From Candidatus Bathyarchaeota archaeon (GTDB lineage Archaea > Thermoproteota > Bathyarchaeia > Bathyarchaeales > Bathycorpusculaceae): a stretch of DNA of 64,000 nucleotides. Below the pieces are notes generated by a model. That model made no database searches. It was given only the letters and a program-made list of their open reading frames with translations, and was not told where the DNA came from. Positions 1 through 8,346 of the stretch are shown piece by piece (positions within the stretch are counted from its first letter, which is position 1; each line of letters opens with the position of its first letter). The position numbers were made by a program, and so were the translations under genes. The stretch lies in contig JAGTQX010000003.1 of assembly GCA_018396675.1 (NCBI GenBank), positions 248,001 to 312,000 on the forward strand. The letters run 5' to 3'.

Positions 1-13
1 ACCAAAAAATAAA

Positions 14-1291
14 CTAGCCCAGTTTTCTTTCTTCCAAGCTCTGTTTCAGGAACACTGCGGTGTCGGACGGCAAATCACGGTGAACAACAACATTTGGCCC
101 AATCCAACAGTTGTTTCCAATTTTTACGCCCGGCATAAAAAGCGCGTTTATCCCTGTTTTAACGTTGTCGCCTAAAATTGCACCAAGTTTTCTTCTGCCA
201 CTGTCAACAAGCTTACCTTTAACCATCACCTTCACTGTTCCAGCGTCAAAACGGTAATTAGCCGTTATAGTTCCAGCACCAAGATTGCAGTTTTCGCCGA
301 TTATGCTGTCGCCAACATAGGACAAATGCCCAACATGCACGCCGTCCATGAGTATGCTGTTTTTTATTTCACACGCGTTTCCAACGCGCACTTTTCTGCC
401 GATGCTCGTGAATGGGCGTATATAACAGTTAGGCCCTACGTCACTGTTCTCACCTATGTATGCAGGCCCTTCAATGTAGGCTCCGGAGCGTATACGCGCG
501 GTCTCAGCAACCGTTACAGGCCCAATTATATGCGCGCCTTCTTCTATCCAGCCAAGCGTTTTATGTTCCATCCGAGCCAGCATCCAACTGTTTGCTTCAA
601 GCAAATCCCAAGGTTTACCAACATCAAACCAGTCGCTTTGTGAAATTTCAACGGCGAAAACAGGTTTTCCTTCTTCAGCCAAAAGAGTAATAGCGTCTGT
701 GATTTCCCATTCGCCTCTCGAAGAAGCAATTATCTTTTTTGCCTTCTCGAAAATTTCTGTTGAAAAAACATAAAGTCCCGCATTAGCCAAGTTTGTAGGT
801 GCTTCTCCGCGACTTGGCTTTTCAACAATCCGCCTTAAGCGTCCTTCAGCATCAAGCTCCACTATGCCATAGTTTTCTGGATAATCAACGGGAACAACAG
901 CCATAGAAGCCGCTGGCTTCTTTGCGAAATGCAAGTCTAAAACTTTTTTTAGGGCTTCGGGCGTGAAGAGTAAATCTCCGTAAACAAGCAAGAAATCCTC
1001 GCCCACATAGGGCTCAACAACGCTAACTGCGTTTCCAGTTCCTAAAACGGACGGTTGCGTTACGTACTCTATTTTTAGCCCAAGCTTTTCTCCAGAGCCT
1101 AAAAATTTGCGGATAGAATCAGCCATATAATGAACTACGATTATAACATCGCTTATTCCACATGTTTTAACGGTTTCTAAACAGTGCTCGAGTATCGGTT
1201 TTCCGCCGACGCTTAACAAATGTTTAGGCCGAGTTGAAGTTAATGGTTGAAGTCTAATGCCTTCTCCAGCAGCCAAAACCACAGCTTTCAT
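14..1291 (-). CDS. glmU: Bifunctional sugar-1-phosphate nucleotidylyltransferase/acetyltransferase (GlmU-like)
   Basis: 425 aa. The N-terminal Rossmann-like nucleotidyltransferase domain opens with MKAVVLAAGEGIRLQPLT followed by RPK, the signature of sugar-1-phosphate nucleotidylyltransferases. From about residue 245 there are hexapeptide repeats of a left-handed beta-helix, ending in an acetyltransferase-type segment (GAGTITANYRFD, about 340-350). This two-domain layout matches the archaeal ST0452-type enzymes that acetylate glucosamine-1-phosphate and transfer UTP to give UDP-GlcNAc. Its start overlaps the stop of the upstream glmM gene by 4 nt (ATGA), so the two are one transcription unit catalysing consecutive steps. 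Substrate preference (GlcNAc-1-P against glucose-1-P) is not proven by sequence. Confidence 0.88.
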   Translation of the reverse strand: MKAVVLAAGEGIRLQPLTSTRPKHLLSVGGKPILEHCLETVKTCGISDVIIVVHYMADSIRKFLGSGEKLGLKIEYVTQPSVLGTGNAVSVVEPYVGEDFLLVYGDLLFTPEALKKVLDLHFAKKPAASMAVVPVDYPENYGIVELDAEGRLRRIVEKPSRGEAPTNLANAGLYVFSTEIFEKAKKIIASSRGEWEITDAITLLAEEGKPVFAVEISQSDWFDVGKPWDLLEANSWMLARMEHKTLGWIEEGAHIIGPVTVAETARIRSGAYIEGPAYIGENSDVGPNCYIRPFTSIGRKVRVGNACEIKNSILMDGVHVGHLSYVGDSIIGENCNLGAGTITANYRFDAGTVKVMVKGKLVDSGRRKLGAILGDNVKTGINALFMPGVKIGNNCWIGPNVVVHRDLPSDTAVFLKQSLEERKLG

Positions 1292-2652
1292 TTCACATAA
1301 CCCTCCACAACCTTCTCCACCAAGCTTGCAGCCTTTTCCATTATTTTGTTGGCAACTTTTAAAGATTCACCCTCCACTGTTAAACGGATAAGCGGTTCAG
1401 TGCCTGAAGCCCTAACCAAAACCCACCCATCATCAAGAACCAAACGCGCGCCATCAACCTCAGAAAACTCTTTATATTTAGGAAAAGAGGCTTGCAAAAG
1501 CTTCCCAGCTTTTTTGACAACCGCATGTTTCTCTATGCTTTTGCATGGAACATTTTTTCTAACAACATTGTAAGCGGGAACTTCTGCGATAAATTCTGAA
1601 AGACTTCTGTTTTCGTCTTCTAACGCCTTCAGCAAAAGCGCCGACGAGAGCATCCCATCTGGACAATAATGATGCTGCGGATGTATCCATGCTCCGCAAG
1701 GTTCTCCGCCAAAAACAGCGTCAAATTTTTTAACTGCTTCAGCAACGTAAACGTCTCCGACTCTTGTTCTAACAACTTTACCACCGTAAGACTCCACCAT
1801 TTTCTCAATGCACATCGAAGCCTCAACATTTGTAACAACAGTTTCGCCACGCTTCTTCCTCATAATATACGCAGCATAAGCGGCTAAAACCCTGTCAAAA
1901 TCCACAAAACCGCCTTTCTCATCGATAAAAGCAGCTCTGTCACCGTCGCCATCATAGGCTATTCCAACATCCGCCTTCAAAGCTTTCACAATTCTGGCCA
2001 AAGGCATAAGCGACTCCGCGTTAGGCTCTGAACTACGCGCCGGAAAGAAACCGTCAGGCTGAGCATTCACAGCAATAACATCACAGTTTAGGCTCTTGAA
2101 AACTGCCGGCGCCAAGCGGCTGGTTGCGCCGCATCCAGGATCAACTGCCACGCGCCATTTCTTTTTTAGCCGCACACTTTTTTGAACCATTTCCAAGTAC
2201 ACGCCGCCTTCGTCGCCATGTTCAGCCTTGCTTACGTCTTGCCATCTCGCCAGCTTGAAGTTGCTCTCTTTAATGATTTTTTCAATTTCGCCTTGGCTTT
2301 TCTCGTTGTACGCCATGCCGCTGCCGTCGAAAACTTTTATCCCGTTATATTGTGGGGGATTATGCGAAGCCGTAATCATGACACCAGCATCAGCGCCAAG
2401 CCTACCTGTCAGATACGCCAGAACCGGCGTCGGCAAAACATCGAAACAGCAGACTTTGGCTCCACACGCCAACAAGCCGGAAACCAAAGCGTTTTCCAGC
2501 ATCAAACCAGAAGTCCGCGTGTCCCTAGCAACAAAAACCCTCCCAGCCTTATTGAAAGTGCCGACAGCCATGCCAACTCGAACAGCCAAAGTAGGAGTCA
2601 AATCCGCATTAACTAGACCGCGCAGTCCAGAACTGCCAAACAGCTTCGCCAT
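1288..2652 (-). CDS. glmM: Phosphoglucosamine mutase / phosphohexomutase
   Basis: 454 aa from the ATG at 2652. An ATG at 2658 is also possible, but GGAGG at 2659-2663 lies 6 nt from the 2652 start and directly abuts the 2658 start. It is an alpha-D-phosphohexomutase: the phosphoserine loop is TASHNPP, the metal-binding loop DGDGDR, the substrate loop GGEPCGA, and the C-terminal phosphate-binding loop RASGTEPLIR. The gene is followed by the GlmU-like enzyme with a 4-nt overlap, which supports glucosamine-6-P to glucosamine-1-P isomerisation. A second paralogue lies at 45007-46389. Confidence 0.88.
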   Translation of the reverse strand: MAKLFGSSGLRGLVNADLTPTLAVRVGMAVGTFNKAGRVFVARDTRTSGLMLENALVSGLLACGAKVCCFDVLPTPVLAYLTGRLGADAGVMITASHNPPQYNGIKVFDGSGMAYNEKSQGEIEKIIKESNFKLARWQDVSKAEHGDEGGVYLEMVQKSVRLKKKWRVAVDPGCGATSRLAPAVFKSLNCDVIAVNAQPDGFFPARSSEPNAESLMPLARIVKALKADVGIAYDGDGDRAAFIDEKGGFVDFDRVLAAYAAYIMRKKRGETVVTNVEASMCIEKMVESYGGKVVRTRVGDVYVAEAVKKFDAVFGGEPCGAWIHPQHHYCPDGMLSSALLLKALEDENRSLSEFIAEVPAYNVVRKNVPCKSIEKHAVVKKAGKLLQASFPKYKEFSEVDGARLVLDDGWVLVRASGTEPLIRLTVEGESLKVANKIMEKAASLVEKVVEGYVK

Positions 2653-2785
2653 ACTCATCCTCCAAACATTCTGTGAATAAATGACTAACACGACTTAAAT
2701 AATTTGAGCAGAAAAACAAGTAGGCTGGACTATACGCAACTGAAAATTAATATTACGTGTCAACAATAATCTTCATGATGGAACG

Positions 2786-3106
2786 ATGGATGCGGCAGAA
2801 GCAGCAGCCTTCGTTTTTCTGATAGCATTAACAATCATGGCGGTCATCCTTTGGCTTAGACAGTGGAGGCATCTGATTAGGGCAAGGATGAAAAGCAAAG
2901 TTGGAATCATGACGTTCAAGGATGCCTTAGCATTCATAATCATGTGTTCCGCTCTATTAACGGGCAGCATAGGTGCCTTATGGATATACTTCGAAGGCTG
3001 GCAAGACTTGCCACGGATTCTCCTAATATGCGTGAGCTTCGGACTGCTGATGGGAGTCACCGCAGCATCAATTTTTTACTTAATAAACAGAGCAACCCGC
3101 GCATGA
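2786..3106 (+). CDS. Small three-helix membrane protein, unknown function
   Basis: 106 aa. I do not recognise the family. Three hydrophobic segments are visible at about residues 6-24, 46-69 and 77-100, joined by a basic cytoplasmic-type loop (RQWRHLIRARMKSK). It is transcribed divergently from glmM; the 5' region between them (2692-2785) is AT-rich and must hold both promoters. The antisense reading frame over the same stretch lacks protein-like composition, so this strand is preferred. Confidence 0.6.
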   Translation: MDAAEAAAFVFLIALTIMAVILWLRQWRHLIRARMKSKVGIMTFKDALAFIIMCSALLTGSIGALWIYFEGWQDLPRILLICVSFGLLMGVTAASIFYLINRATRA

Positions 3107-3196
3107 TGAAAACAGATTCTCCTCGAGAAAGCATGCAAAATTGCTAATAAAACGCTTGACAACGTTAACGTAAACAACTCATATGACAAACGTAAG

Positions 3197-3271
3197 TGGG
3201 CCGGACCGGATTTGAACCGGTGACCTTCCGCACGTCAAGCGGATGTCCTAACCGAGCTAGACTACCGGCCC
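3197..3271 (-). tRNA. tRNA-Val (GAC)
   Basis: Reading the minus strand, a full cloverleaf folds: acceptor GGGCCGG/CCGGCCC, anticodon stem TCCGC/GCGGA around the loop TTGACGT (anticodon GAC), T-stem ACCGG/CCGGT with loop TTCAAAT, and discriminator A. No intron is present and the 3' CCA is not encoded. The gene lies head-to-head with tRNA-Ser 87 bp away. Confidence 0.95.
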
Positions 3272-3358
3272 ATCGAAATAGTCTACTTACATTTCCCATA
3301 TATAGCCACTTCGGCTAAAGATTTAAGGGCTAAAAGAATGTTAGGAAATAACGTTTAA
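3272..3358. promoter_or_regulatory. Shared promoter region for the divergent tRNA-Val and tRNA-Ser genes
   Basis: The 87-bp spacer holds a TATA element reading TATATATGG on the minus strand (about 3298-3306), 27-35 bp before the tRNA-Val 5' end. A second one, TTTAAG, lies on the plus strand at 3322-3327, 32-37 bp before the tRNA-Ser 5' end. Both distances suit archaeal TBP/TFB promoters. Assignment is by position and composition only. Confidence 0.6.
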
Positions 3359-3446
3359 GCCGGGATGGCGGAGTGGATAACGCGCAGGCCTTGAGAGCCT
3401 GTGGCCCTTCTGGGCCGCGTGGGTTCAAATCCCACTCCCGGCGCCA
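3359..3446 (+). tRNA. tRNA-Ser (TGA)
   Basis: Type II tRNA: acceptor GCCGGGA/TCCCGGC, anticodon stem CAGGC/GCCTG around the loop CTTGAGA (anticodon TGA, reads UCA), a long variable arm with GGCCC/GGGCC stem, T-stem GTGGG/CCCAC, discriminator G. The 3' CCA is encoded (3444-3446), unlike the other three tRNAs here. No intron. Confidence 0.95.
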
Positions 3447-3480
3447 TGACCTGCGTTTAGCCTTGGGGGCGAATTGTTTT

Positions 3481-3870
3481 ATGCGATGTTCGAATTGTGG
3501 GAAATGTTGCGAAAATACTGAAATGGAGCTTTCAAGCGAAGATGTTGAAAGGTTGATGGCGGTTGGCTATAGCACAAAGGAGTTCGTGATTGTACGCGGT
3601 GGTGTGCCCCGTCTGAGAAACGTTGATGGGTGGTGTTATTTTTATAGTCGCGCGGATAAGAAATGCCGTGTTTATGAAAAAAGACCGCTTGGATGCCGTG
3701 TTTATCCGGTTGTTTACGTGGAAGGCGAGGGCTTCGCAATAGATGAATTATGCCCTATGGGCTATACGGTTTCGGAGAAAGAATTAAAAAGGAAAATGCA
3801 GACGCTAAAGAAATTGTTGGAGAAAATAGACAAAGAACGGGAAATGCGTCTCTCTGAAAAACAAGAATAA
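3481..3870 (+). CDS. YkgJ-family cysteine-cluster protein
   Basis: 129 aa from the ATG at 3481; a longer frame reading back to 3373 would run through tRNA-Ser and is not credible. The N-terminus MRCSNCGKCC gives the CxxCxxCC signature of the YkgJ/UPF0153 family of putative zinc- or iron-sulfur-binding proteins. Further cysteines follow (GWCYFY, KCRVYEKRPLGCRVYP, ELCPMG), and the Rx3GCRxYP element is typical of the family. Function in the family is unproven; metal binding is inferred from the cysteines. Confidence 0.8.
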   Translation: MRCSNCGKCCENTEMELSSEDVERLMAVGYSTKEFVIVRGGVPRLRNVDGWCYFYSRADKKCRVYEKRPLGCRVYPVVYVEGEGFAIDELCPMGYTVSEKELKRKMQTLKKLLEKIDKEREMRLSEKQE

Positions 3871-3885
3871 GCATAGCCGACTGTT

Positions 3886-4068
3886 TTAGCGTTTTATGGT
3901 TACTACGGTTTTCATTTGTCTGCGTTCTTCTTCGACTCTGACAACCTTCACTTTTAGACTTTTAAGAAACTCTTTTGCCGCTATTCGGGCTTCTCTTCTT
4001 GTCGGGTACGCATCCTTTAATTCAATCCAAGGCAAAGTTTCGTCAATTTTTATCCAAACCGCGTACAA
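3886..4068 (-). CDS. Small conserved-looking basic protein, unknown function
   Basis: 60 aa with a TTG start at 4068 preceded by GGTGA. The sequence is alternating beta/alpha in character (AVWIKID near the start, then a basic helix TRREARIAAKEFLKSLK and a strand VKVVRV). It reads as a genuine globular protein, whereas the overlapping plus-strand frame does not. It converges with the YkgJ-family gene, leaving a 15-nt spacer. No family recognised. Confidence 0.5.
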   Translation of the reverse strand: MYAVWIKIDETLPWIELKDAYPTRREARIAAKEFLKSLKVKVVRVEEERRQMKTVVTIKR

Positions 4069-4127
4069 CTCTTTTTCACCAACTGCTGAGGTAGTGGGAA
4101 TTTAGAGGATTAGTAATTAAAACGGTT

Positions 4128-4370
4128 ATGAATTTGAAATATGAATTGCAGCTGTGTGAAAAATTAATTAAGGCGATTATCCACCACTTTAAAGGTTTGG
4201 GAGCGAAACAAGAAGTGGAGTCTGAGGGCGCTGTTGAAGCGGCTCTGTTGAAGGAGTGCCCATGGATGGAAAAGAGCAGGGAAAACCTAGAAGGCGAAGA
4301 TGATGAAGCTAGCCAACAGCATAGACAAGTGCGGAAACAACAATCGTCAACCGCCCAGACTGAGCCCTAA
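4128..4370 (+). CDS. Possible small acidic protein, unknown
   Basis: 80 aa. The N-terminal third could form an amphipathic helix (residues 3-25); the rest is hydrophilic, rich in E, Q and S, and probably disordered. A GAGGA sequence lies about 17 nt before the ATG. No family is recognised and the coding nature is uncertain; it is listed because it is the only plausible gene between 4069 and 4472. Confidence 0.3.
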   Translation: MNLKYELQLCEKLIKAIIHHFKGLGAKQEVESEGAVEAALLKECPWMEKSRENLEGEDDEASQQHRQVRKQQSSTAQTEP

Positions 4371-4472
4371 AAGTTTCTATTTAGATTCAAGAACAAAACA
4401 AATTCGGCTTCTGGTGTGCTGCACAACTTTTTTGGGAATTCTTTGTTCAACATTTCACGTGGGAGACAGGCA

Positions 4473-5705
4473 ATGATGTCAAGTATAAAGCTCAATTTTA
4501 ATGCAGCAGTAAAACAGTCATTGATTGCTTACACGTTTAACATTGTTGGCATAGTTGCAGGAACATTAATTGCGTATTATTCTGGGCTTTTTGAAAAAGC
4601 ACCATGGGCGGTTGTAATTTATCCACCCATCTTAAGCGCTAGAGGAGTTATCGGCGGCTTGTTTTGTGGAAGATTAAGCACAGCTTTACATCTTGGAACA
4701 ATTAAGCCACGTTTTTTCGGGAATACGAGAAGCTTCCAAATGCTTTTCCAAGCGATTGTAGTTATAACGTTTGAAGCAAGCATTATGATGAGTTTAATTG
4801 CGGCGCTTTTCAGAGGAATCTACCAGGGAATATACGTCGGGGACGTTTTGAACCTCATAAACGTGTTTATGGCGACTATGACTTTGGCTTTAATTGTTAT
4901 TTCCCCGTTAACGTTAACTGTTTCCTTCCTTTCTTTTAAACACGGTTTAGACCCGGACATAATCTTGTATCCCGTTGAATCCACAGTGGCAGACCTTCTT
5001 ATAACCTGCATATATGTTTCTGTGCTTAACCTCCACATTGCCCATAGTTTCTCTTGGCTTGTGCTGGCCATGCCAAGCCTAGCCTTACTGACGATAACGA
5101 TATTCCTTTTGATGAGAGGTATGCGAAAACCAGAATTTATCCAAACTTTGAAGGAGTCTTTTTTGACGCTTGTTTTAGTCTCATTCATAGTTAACATTGC
5201 CGGCGCCACTTTAGGCAAAGTTGACGAGCTGATACGTGGAAAGCAAGAACTTTACGGAAACTATCCGGTCTACGTCGTTTATCCAGCACTAATAGACACA
5301 ATAGGTGATGTGGGGGCAACAGTAGGCTCAACAGCAACCACGAAACTTGCGCTTGGCACATTAAAACCATCATTCTCATCCATAAAACACCATTCAACGG
5401 AAATTTACGGCGCTTGGACAGCCTCCCTAATCATGTATTTCATATATGCAGTTTTGGCCTTGATTATTCAGGGATCTCTGCAACCAGTGAACCTATTAAA
5501 GTTTACAATTCTGCTGTTCACAGCTAACGTGCTTGCAGCGGCATTAATAATAATAATTTCTTATTCAGTCGCAATTCTGACTTATCATAGAGGTTTAGAT
5601 CCAGATAATTTTGAGATTCCCATTGAGAGCTCTCTTGCAGATAGCATAACGACTATTTCTCTGCTTGCCTCATTGATTCTGTGGGCGGGAATCTTGGCCG
5701 TTTAG
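4473..5705 (+). CDS. SLC41/MgtE-type divalent cation permease (COG1824-like)
   Basis: 410 aa from the ATG at 4473, preceded by GGGAG 7 nt upstream (a frame extending to 4416 lacks this site). It is almost wholly hydrophobic, with two homologous halves of about five helices each. Each half carries the repeat signature of MgtE/SLC41 channels: YPPILSARGVIGGLFCGRLS near residue 45 and YPALIDTIGDVGATVGSTAT near 270, each followed by a GLDPD loop (HGLDPDIILYP, RGLDPDNFEIP). It lacks the cytosolic N- and CBS domains of bacterial MgtE. The two PhoU-TrkA_C proteins immediately downstream are the usual partners of this archaeal permease family, so Mg2+ or another divalent cation is the likely substrate (inference). 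Confidence 0.8.
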   Translation: MMSSIKLNFNAAVKQSLIAYTFNIVGIVAGTLIAYYSGLFEKAPWAVVIYPPILSARGVIGGLFCGRLSTALHLGTIKPRFFGNTRSFQMLFQAIVVITFEASIMMSLIAALFRGIYQGIYVGDVLNLINVFMATMTLALIVISPLTLTVSFLSFKHGLDPDIILYPVESTVADLLITCIYVSVLNLHIAHSFSWLVLAMPSLALLTITIFLLMRGMRKPEFIQTLKESFLTLVLVSFIVNIAGATLGKVDELIRGKQELYGNYPVYVVYPALIDTIGDVGATVGSTATTKLALGTLKPSFSSIKHHSTEIYGAWTASLIMYFIYAVLALIIQGSLQPVNLLKFTILLFTANVLAAALIIIISYSVAILTYHRGLDPDNFEIPIESSLADSITTISLLASLILWAGILAV

Positions 5706-5760
5706 GATAAGGGTTAAAATATTTGTTATTTCAATATTTGCGTGGAGAGCCAAAAACGCT

Positions 5761-6369
5761 ATGCCTCCATTCGAAAAAATTGAGTACAAGCCTATACCAG
5801 CCAGAGAACTTCTCCGCGAAATAAAAGACCTCTCTGAACTCATGATTGACTTGGCCTATTCAGCCGCCCTATTCAACGACAGAGACTTGGCGGAAGATGT
5901 CCTAGAACTTGAGAAACGAATAGACACGTTGGCTTATCACTTGGAGATGGTAACAATGATTGCCGCAAGAGACGCGAAAGACGCTGAAGCGCTTGTTGGC
6001 ATTTCGAAAGTAGCATCTGCAGCAGACAAAATCTCGGATGCGGCGGCAGACATAGCGGCAATCGTAACACAGAATATAGGAGTCCATCCAATCGTAAGTG
6101 AAATCTTCGAAAAAGTTGAAGAACACTTAGCAAAAGCCAAAGTGCATCCAACCTCGATACTTGTCGGAAAGGAAATAGGTGAGCTTAAATTAGCCCCAAG
6201 AATGGGCGCCGACATAATTGCCATCTTGAGAGAAAAAGATTGGATAATAAATCCGAAAGAAAACGAGAAAATCAAGGCGGACGATGTTCTAATTTTCCGC
6301 GGCGTCAGTGAAGGATTAAAAGAGCTCAAGGAATTATGCGAAGGAACTTTGAAAAAACTGGAGGATTAG
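5761..6369 (+). CDS. PhoU / TrkA_C (RCK_C) domain protein, first copy
   Basis: 202 aa. Residues about 15-115 form a PhoU-like helical bundle (LSELMIDLAYSAALFNDRDLAEDVLELE), and residues about 120-195 a TrkA_C/RCK_C ligand-binding domain (APRMGADIIAILREKDWIINP, KADDVLIFRG). This combination is the COG3273 family, found beside SLC41-like permeases in archaea and thought to regulate transport by sensing an ion or small ligand. It starts 55 nt after the permease and is followed by a paralogue with almost no gap. Confidence 0.85.
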   Translation: MPPFEKIEYKPIPARELLREIKDLSELMIDLAYSAALFNDRDLAEDVLELEKRIDTLAYHLEMVTMIAARDAKDAEALVGISKVASAADKISDAAADIAAIVTQNIGVHPIVSEIFEKVEEHLAKAKVHPTSILVGKEIGELKLAPRMGADIIAILREKDWIINPKENEKIKADDVLIFRGVSEGLKELKELCEGTLKKLED

Positions 6370-6371
6370 GT

Positions 6372-6956
6372 GTGAGCATACCCAAGAAAAACGAGGAAAA
6401 ATTCAAAGAAATAATGGAGCGCTTCGTTGAGCTAAAAGACACCTCAGAGTTAATGATTGACCTGGCCTATTCATCTTTACTGTTAAACAATAAAGATTTG
6501 GCGGAAGAAGTTCAAAAACTTGAAGAGTACGTGGATAAACTGCACACGGAATTTGAGTTGATGGTGCTTTCAAGTGGATTCAAAAAAGAGGAAACCAAAG
6601 GCCTTCTCGGGCTGATAAGGCTCGGCGTCGTAACAGAAAAAATTTCCGATGCCGCCGCGCAGATAGCGGAAGTAGTTTTAAGAGAGATAGAACCTCACCC
6701 GATTCTGAAACTTGCAATAGAAGAAGCACAAGAGACAATAACCTATACTCCTGTAACTGAAAACTCTCCACTAGCAAACAAAACTCTGCGTGATGCTAGA
6801 ATACCAGAGGAAACAGGAATGTGGATTCTAGCCATAAAAAGGGGAAACAAATGCATAAGACCAAAACCTGACACACAAATTCAAGTTGGCGATGTCCTAA
6901 TTGCTTCAGGCTACGCGGAAGGTGAAGAAGACCTCAAAAAACTTGCATCTCCATAA
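6372..6956 (+). CDS. PhoU / TrkA_C (RCK_C) domain protein, second copy
   Basis: 194 aa from the GTG at 6372, preceded by GGAGG-like sequence at the end of the upstream gene; an ATG at 6336 would give a longer overlap and no matching N-terminus. It has the same architecture as its neighbour: PhoU bundle (TSELMIDLAYSSLLLNNKDL at about 22-41) and TrkA_C domain (IPEETGMWILAIKRGNKCI, VGDVLIASG). Tandem duplication followed by divergence suggests a heteromeric regulator of the permease at 4473-5705. Confidence 0.85.
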   Translation: MSIPKKNEEKFKEIMERFVELKDTSELMIDLAYSSLLLNNKDLAEEVQKLEEYVDKLHTEFELMVLSSGFKKEETKGLLGLIRLGVVTEKISDAAAQIAEVVLREIEPHPILKLAIEEAQETITYTPVTENSPLANKTLRDARIPEETGMWILAIKRGNKCIRPKPDTQIQVGDVLIASGYAEGEEDLKKLASP

Positions 6957-7051
6957 AACTCCTATTTCCAAACTGAAAATGGTAGTTTGGATAAGTATTT
7001 TGGATTCATCAACACTATAAGCTCGGAATCCAATTCTAATTTAAAGGAGGA

Positions 7052-7477
7052 TTGTCTACGCGAAAGAAAAGGGAAGACCATGCAGAAAATCAAGGTGACG
7101 CTTACACTTGCCAAAATCCCTTATGCAGAAAAACTTTCGCAAGCCCAATAAAAGTGGAGAACGTAAGCTCAAAACCTCATGTAACCTACGAAGCCTGCCC
7201 TTACTGCCTAACACAAATAGTTGTGGAAGAAACAGTGCCTGTTCCAAAAGAGCAAAAGACAACACCAGCTAAAGGAAAAATTGAAGCTCAGATAGAAACA
7301 GAACAGCTTGAAAAAATCAAAAAGCCAGAGCAACAATTAAACGATGCGGACGAGACGAAAGGTTGCAAGCACTATTTTGGGTATTTAAGTAAACGTTCAA
7401 CAAAAGAGGGAACCCCAGAAGAGTGCATGCTCTGCGAGAAAGTAGTACAATGCATGCTGAAAAGCGTATCTGAGTAG
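7052..7477 (+). CDS. Zinc-ribbon protein, unknown function
   Basis: 141 aa. The TTG start at 7052 directly follows a strong AAAGGAGG (7043-7050), leaving unusually short spacing, but no other in-frame start follows. Two metal sites can be seen: C20-x4-C25 with C49-x2-C52, and C105-x-H107 with C125-x2-C128 and C134. A charged E/K-rich linker (about 60-100) joins them. It is probably a cytosolic adaptor or nucleic-acid-binding protein, but I do not recognise the family. Confidence 0.65.
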   Translation: MSTRKKREDHAENQGDAYTCQNPLCRKTFASPIKVENVSSKPHVTYEACPYCLTQIVVEETVPVPKEQKTTPAKGKIEAQIETEQLEKIKKPEQQLNDADETKGCKHYFGYLSKRSTKEGTPEECMLCEKVVQCMLKSVSE

Positions 7478-7552
7478 GTTGGTTGCCGATGATACACACA
7501 CGACCTTTTAAACTTGTAAAAAGCACTTAAGCATGGTTAGGAGACGCTATAA

Positions 7553-7930
7553 TTGTCAGCAGCAGCCTTGCAAAAAAGGACCCCGGGTGTTGTGACACAG
7601 ACAACTCCGCAGGTTAAGAAGTTGAACGCCGAATCAGTTACAGCCATAGCTACAGGTTTCCTTAAAAGAATAGGGCATAAGGGAGGTTTAAAACCTAAAA
7701 GAGTTTCGCTTGAAGAAGGAGTTTACTTAGTTGAAGTGGAAATGAAAAAATTAAGCGCAATTATCCGCGTTGACGCTGAAACACAAGAAATAGCGGCGTA
7801 TGAGATTCAGTCAAAAGGAGAAGAAACATCGTTTATTTCGATTTCTCCGAAAGCACTGCTTGTTATTGTTGGCATAGCTGCAGCCATAAACGTCGCATTT
7901 CATTTTGTCTTTGGAATGCTTGGTTTGTAA
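7553..7930 (+). CDS. Small C-terminally membrane-anchored protein, PepSY-like core
   Basis: 125 aa with a TTG start at 7553. The soluble part (about 28-90) has the helix-strand-strand pattern of PepSY-type domains (VSLEEGVYLVEVEM, AIIRVDAETQEIAAYEI). Residues about 100-122 form one transmembrane helix at the C-terminus. The PepSY resemblance is by eye and weak. It converges with the membrane gene that ends at 7934. Confidence 0.55.
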   Translation: MSAAALQKRTPGVVTQTTPQVKKLNAESVTAIATGFLKRIGHKGGLKPKRVSLEEGVYLVEVEMKKLSAIIRVDAETQEIAAYEIQSKGEETSFISISPKALLVIVGIAAAINVAFHFVFGMLGL

Positions 7931-7933
7931 GCT

Positions 7934-8278
7934 CTATTTTTCGCTTTTGCCTTTCTTTTCTGGTTTCTTTTCCTCTTTAGGCTCTGTTTCTTCCTTGGCG
8001 GCTTCAGCTGTTTCCTCTTTCTTCTCTTCCTCTATTTCGCTTGTGATTTCTTCTATAGGTTTCGGCGGAGGCGTAGTAGCCATTGTCCAACCAATCCACG
8101 CGCCTATACCCATAACGGCGATAAATGCTACAAATACTGGTATCGCAATCAGCGTGAAAGAAAGCCCCCAGTCAAACGGGTTTCCACCGAAATAAAACAG
8201 CCCGACAGTGTATAATATGCCTATAATTACGCACACCGCAAATATTATTCCACCAATTGTTTGATCTTTACTGACCAT
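7934..8278 (-). CDS. Two-helix membrane protein with charged C-terminal tail
   Basis: 114 aa. Hydrophobic helices at about 8-29 and 40-68 are followed by a 45-residue tail of almost only E, K, P and A, which is probably disordered and cytosolic. No family recognised. It is separated by 68 nt from the start-side of the ahcY stop codon and reads in the same direction as the ahcY/amidohydrolase pair. Confidence 0.6.
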   Translation of the reverse strand: MVSKDQTIGGIIFAVCVIIGILYTVGLFYFGGNPFDWGLSFTLIAIPVFVAFIAVMGIGAWIGWTMATTPPPKPIEEITSEIEEEKKEETAEAAKEETEPKEEKKPEKKGKSEK

Positions 8279-8346
8279 TCAGATTCCACCATTTTCAAGC
8301 CAATGTTTTATTTCGTTATACTTTAAAAACTTTACCGTAATTTTCG

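Noticed and set aside
3103-3180. ATGATGA that could be box C of a C/D guide RNA
   Set aside because: No CUGA box D or matching box C'/D' pair follows at a suitable distance.
3373-3480. N-terminal extension of the YkgJ-family gene back to 3373
   Set aside because: The extension is translated tRNA-Ser sequence; the family motif begins directly at the ATG at 3481.
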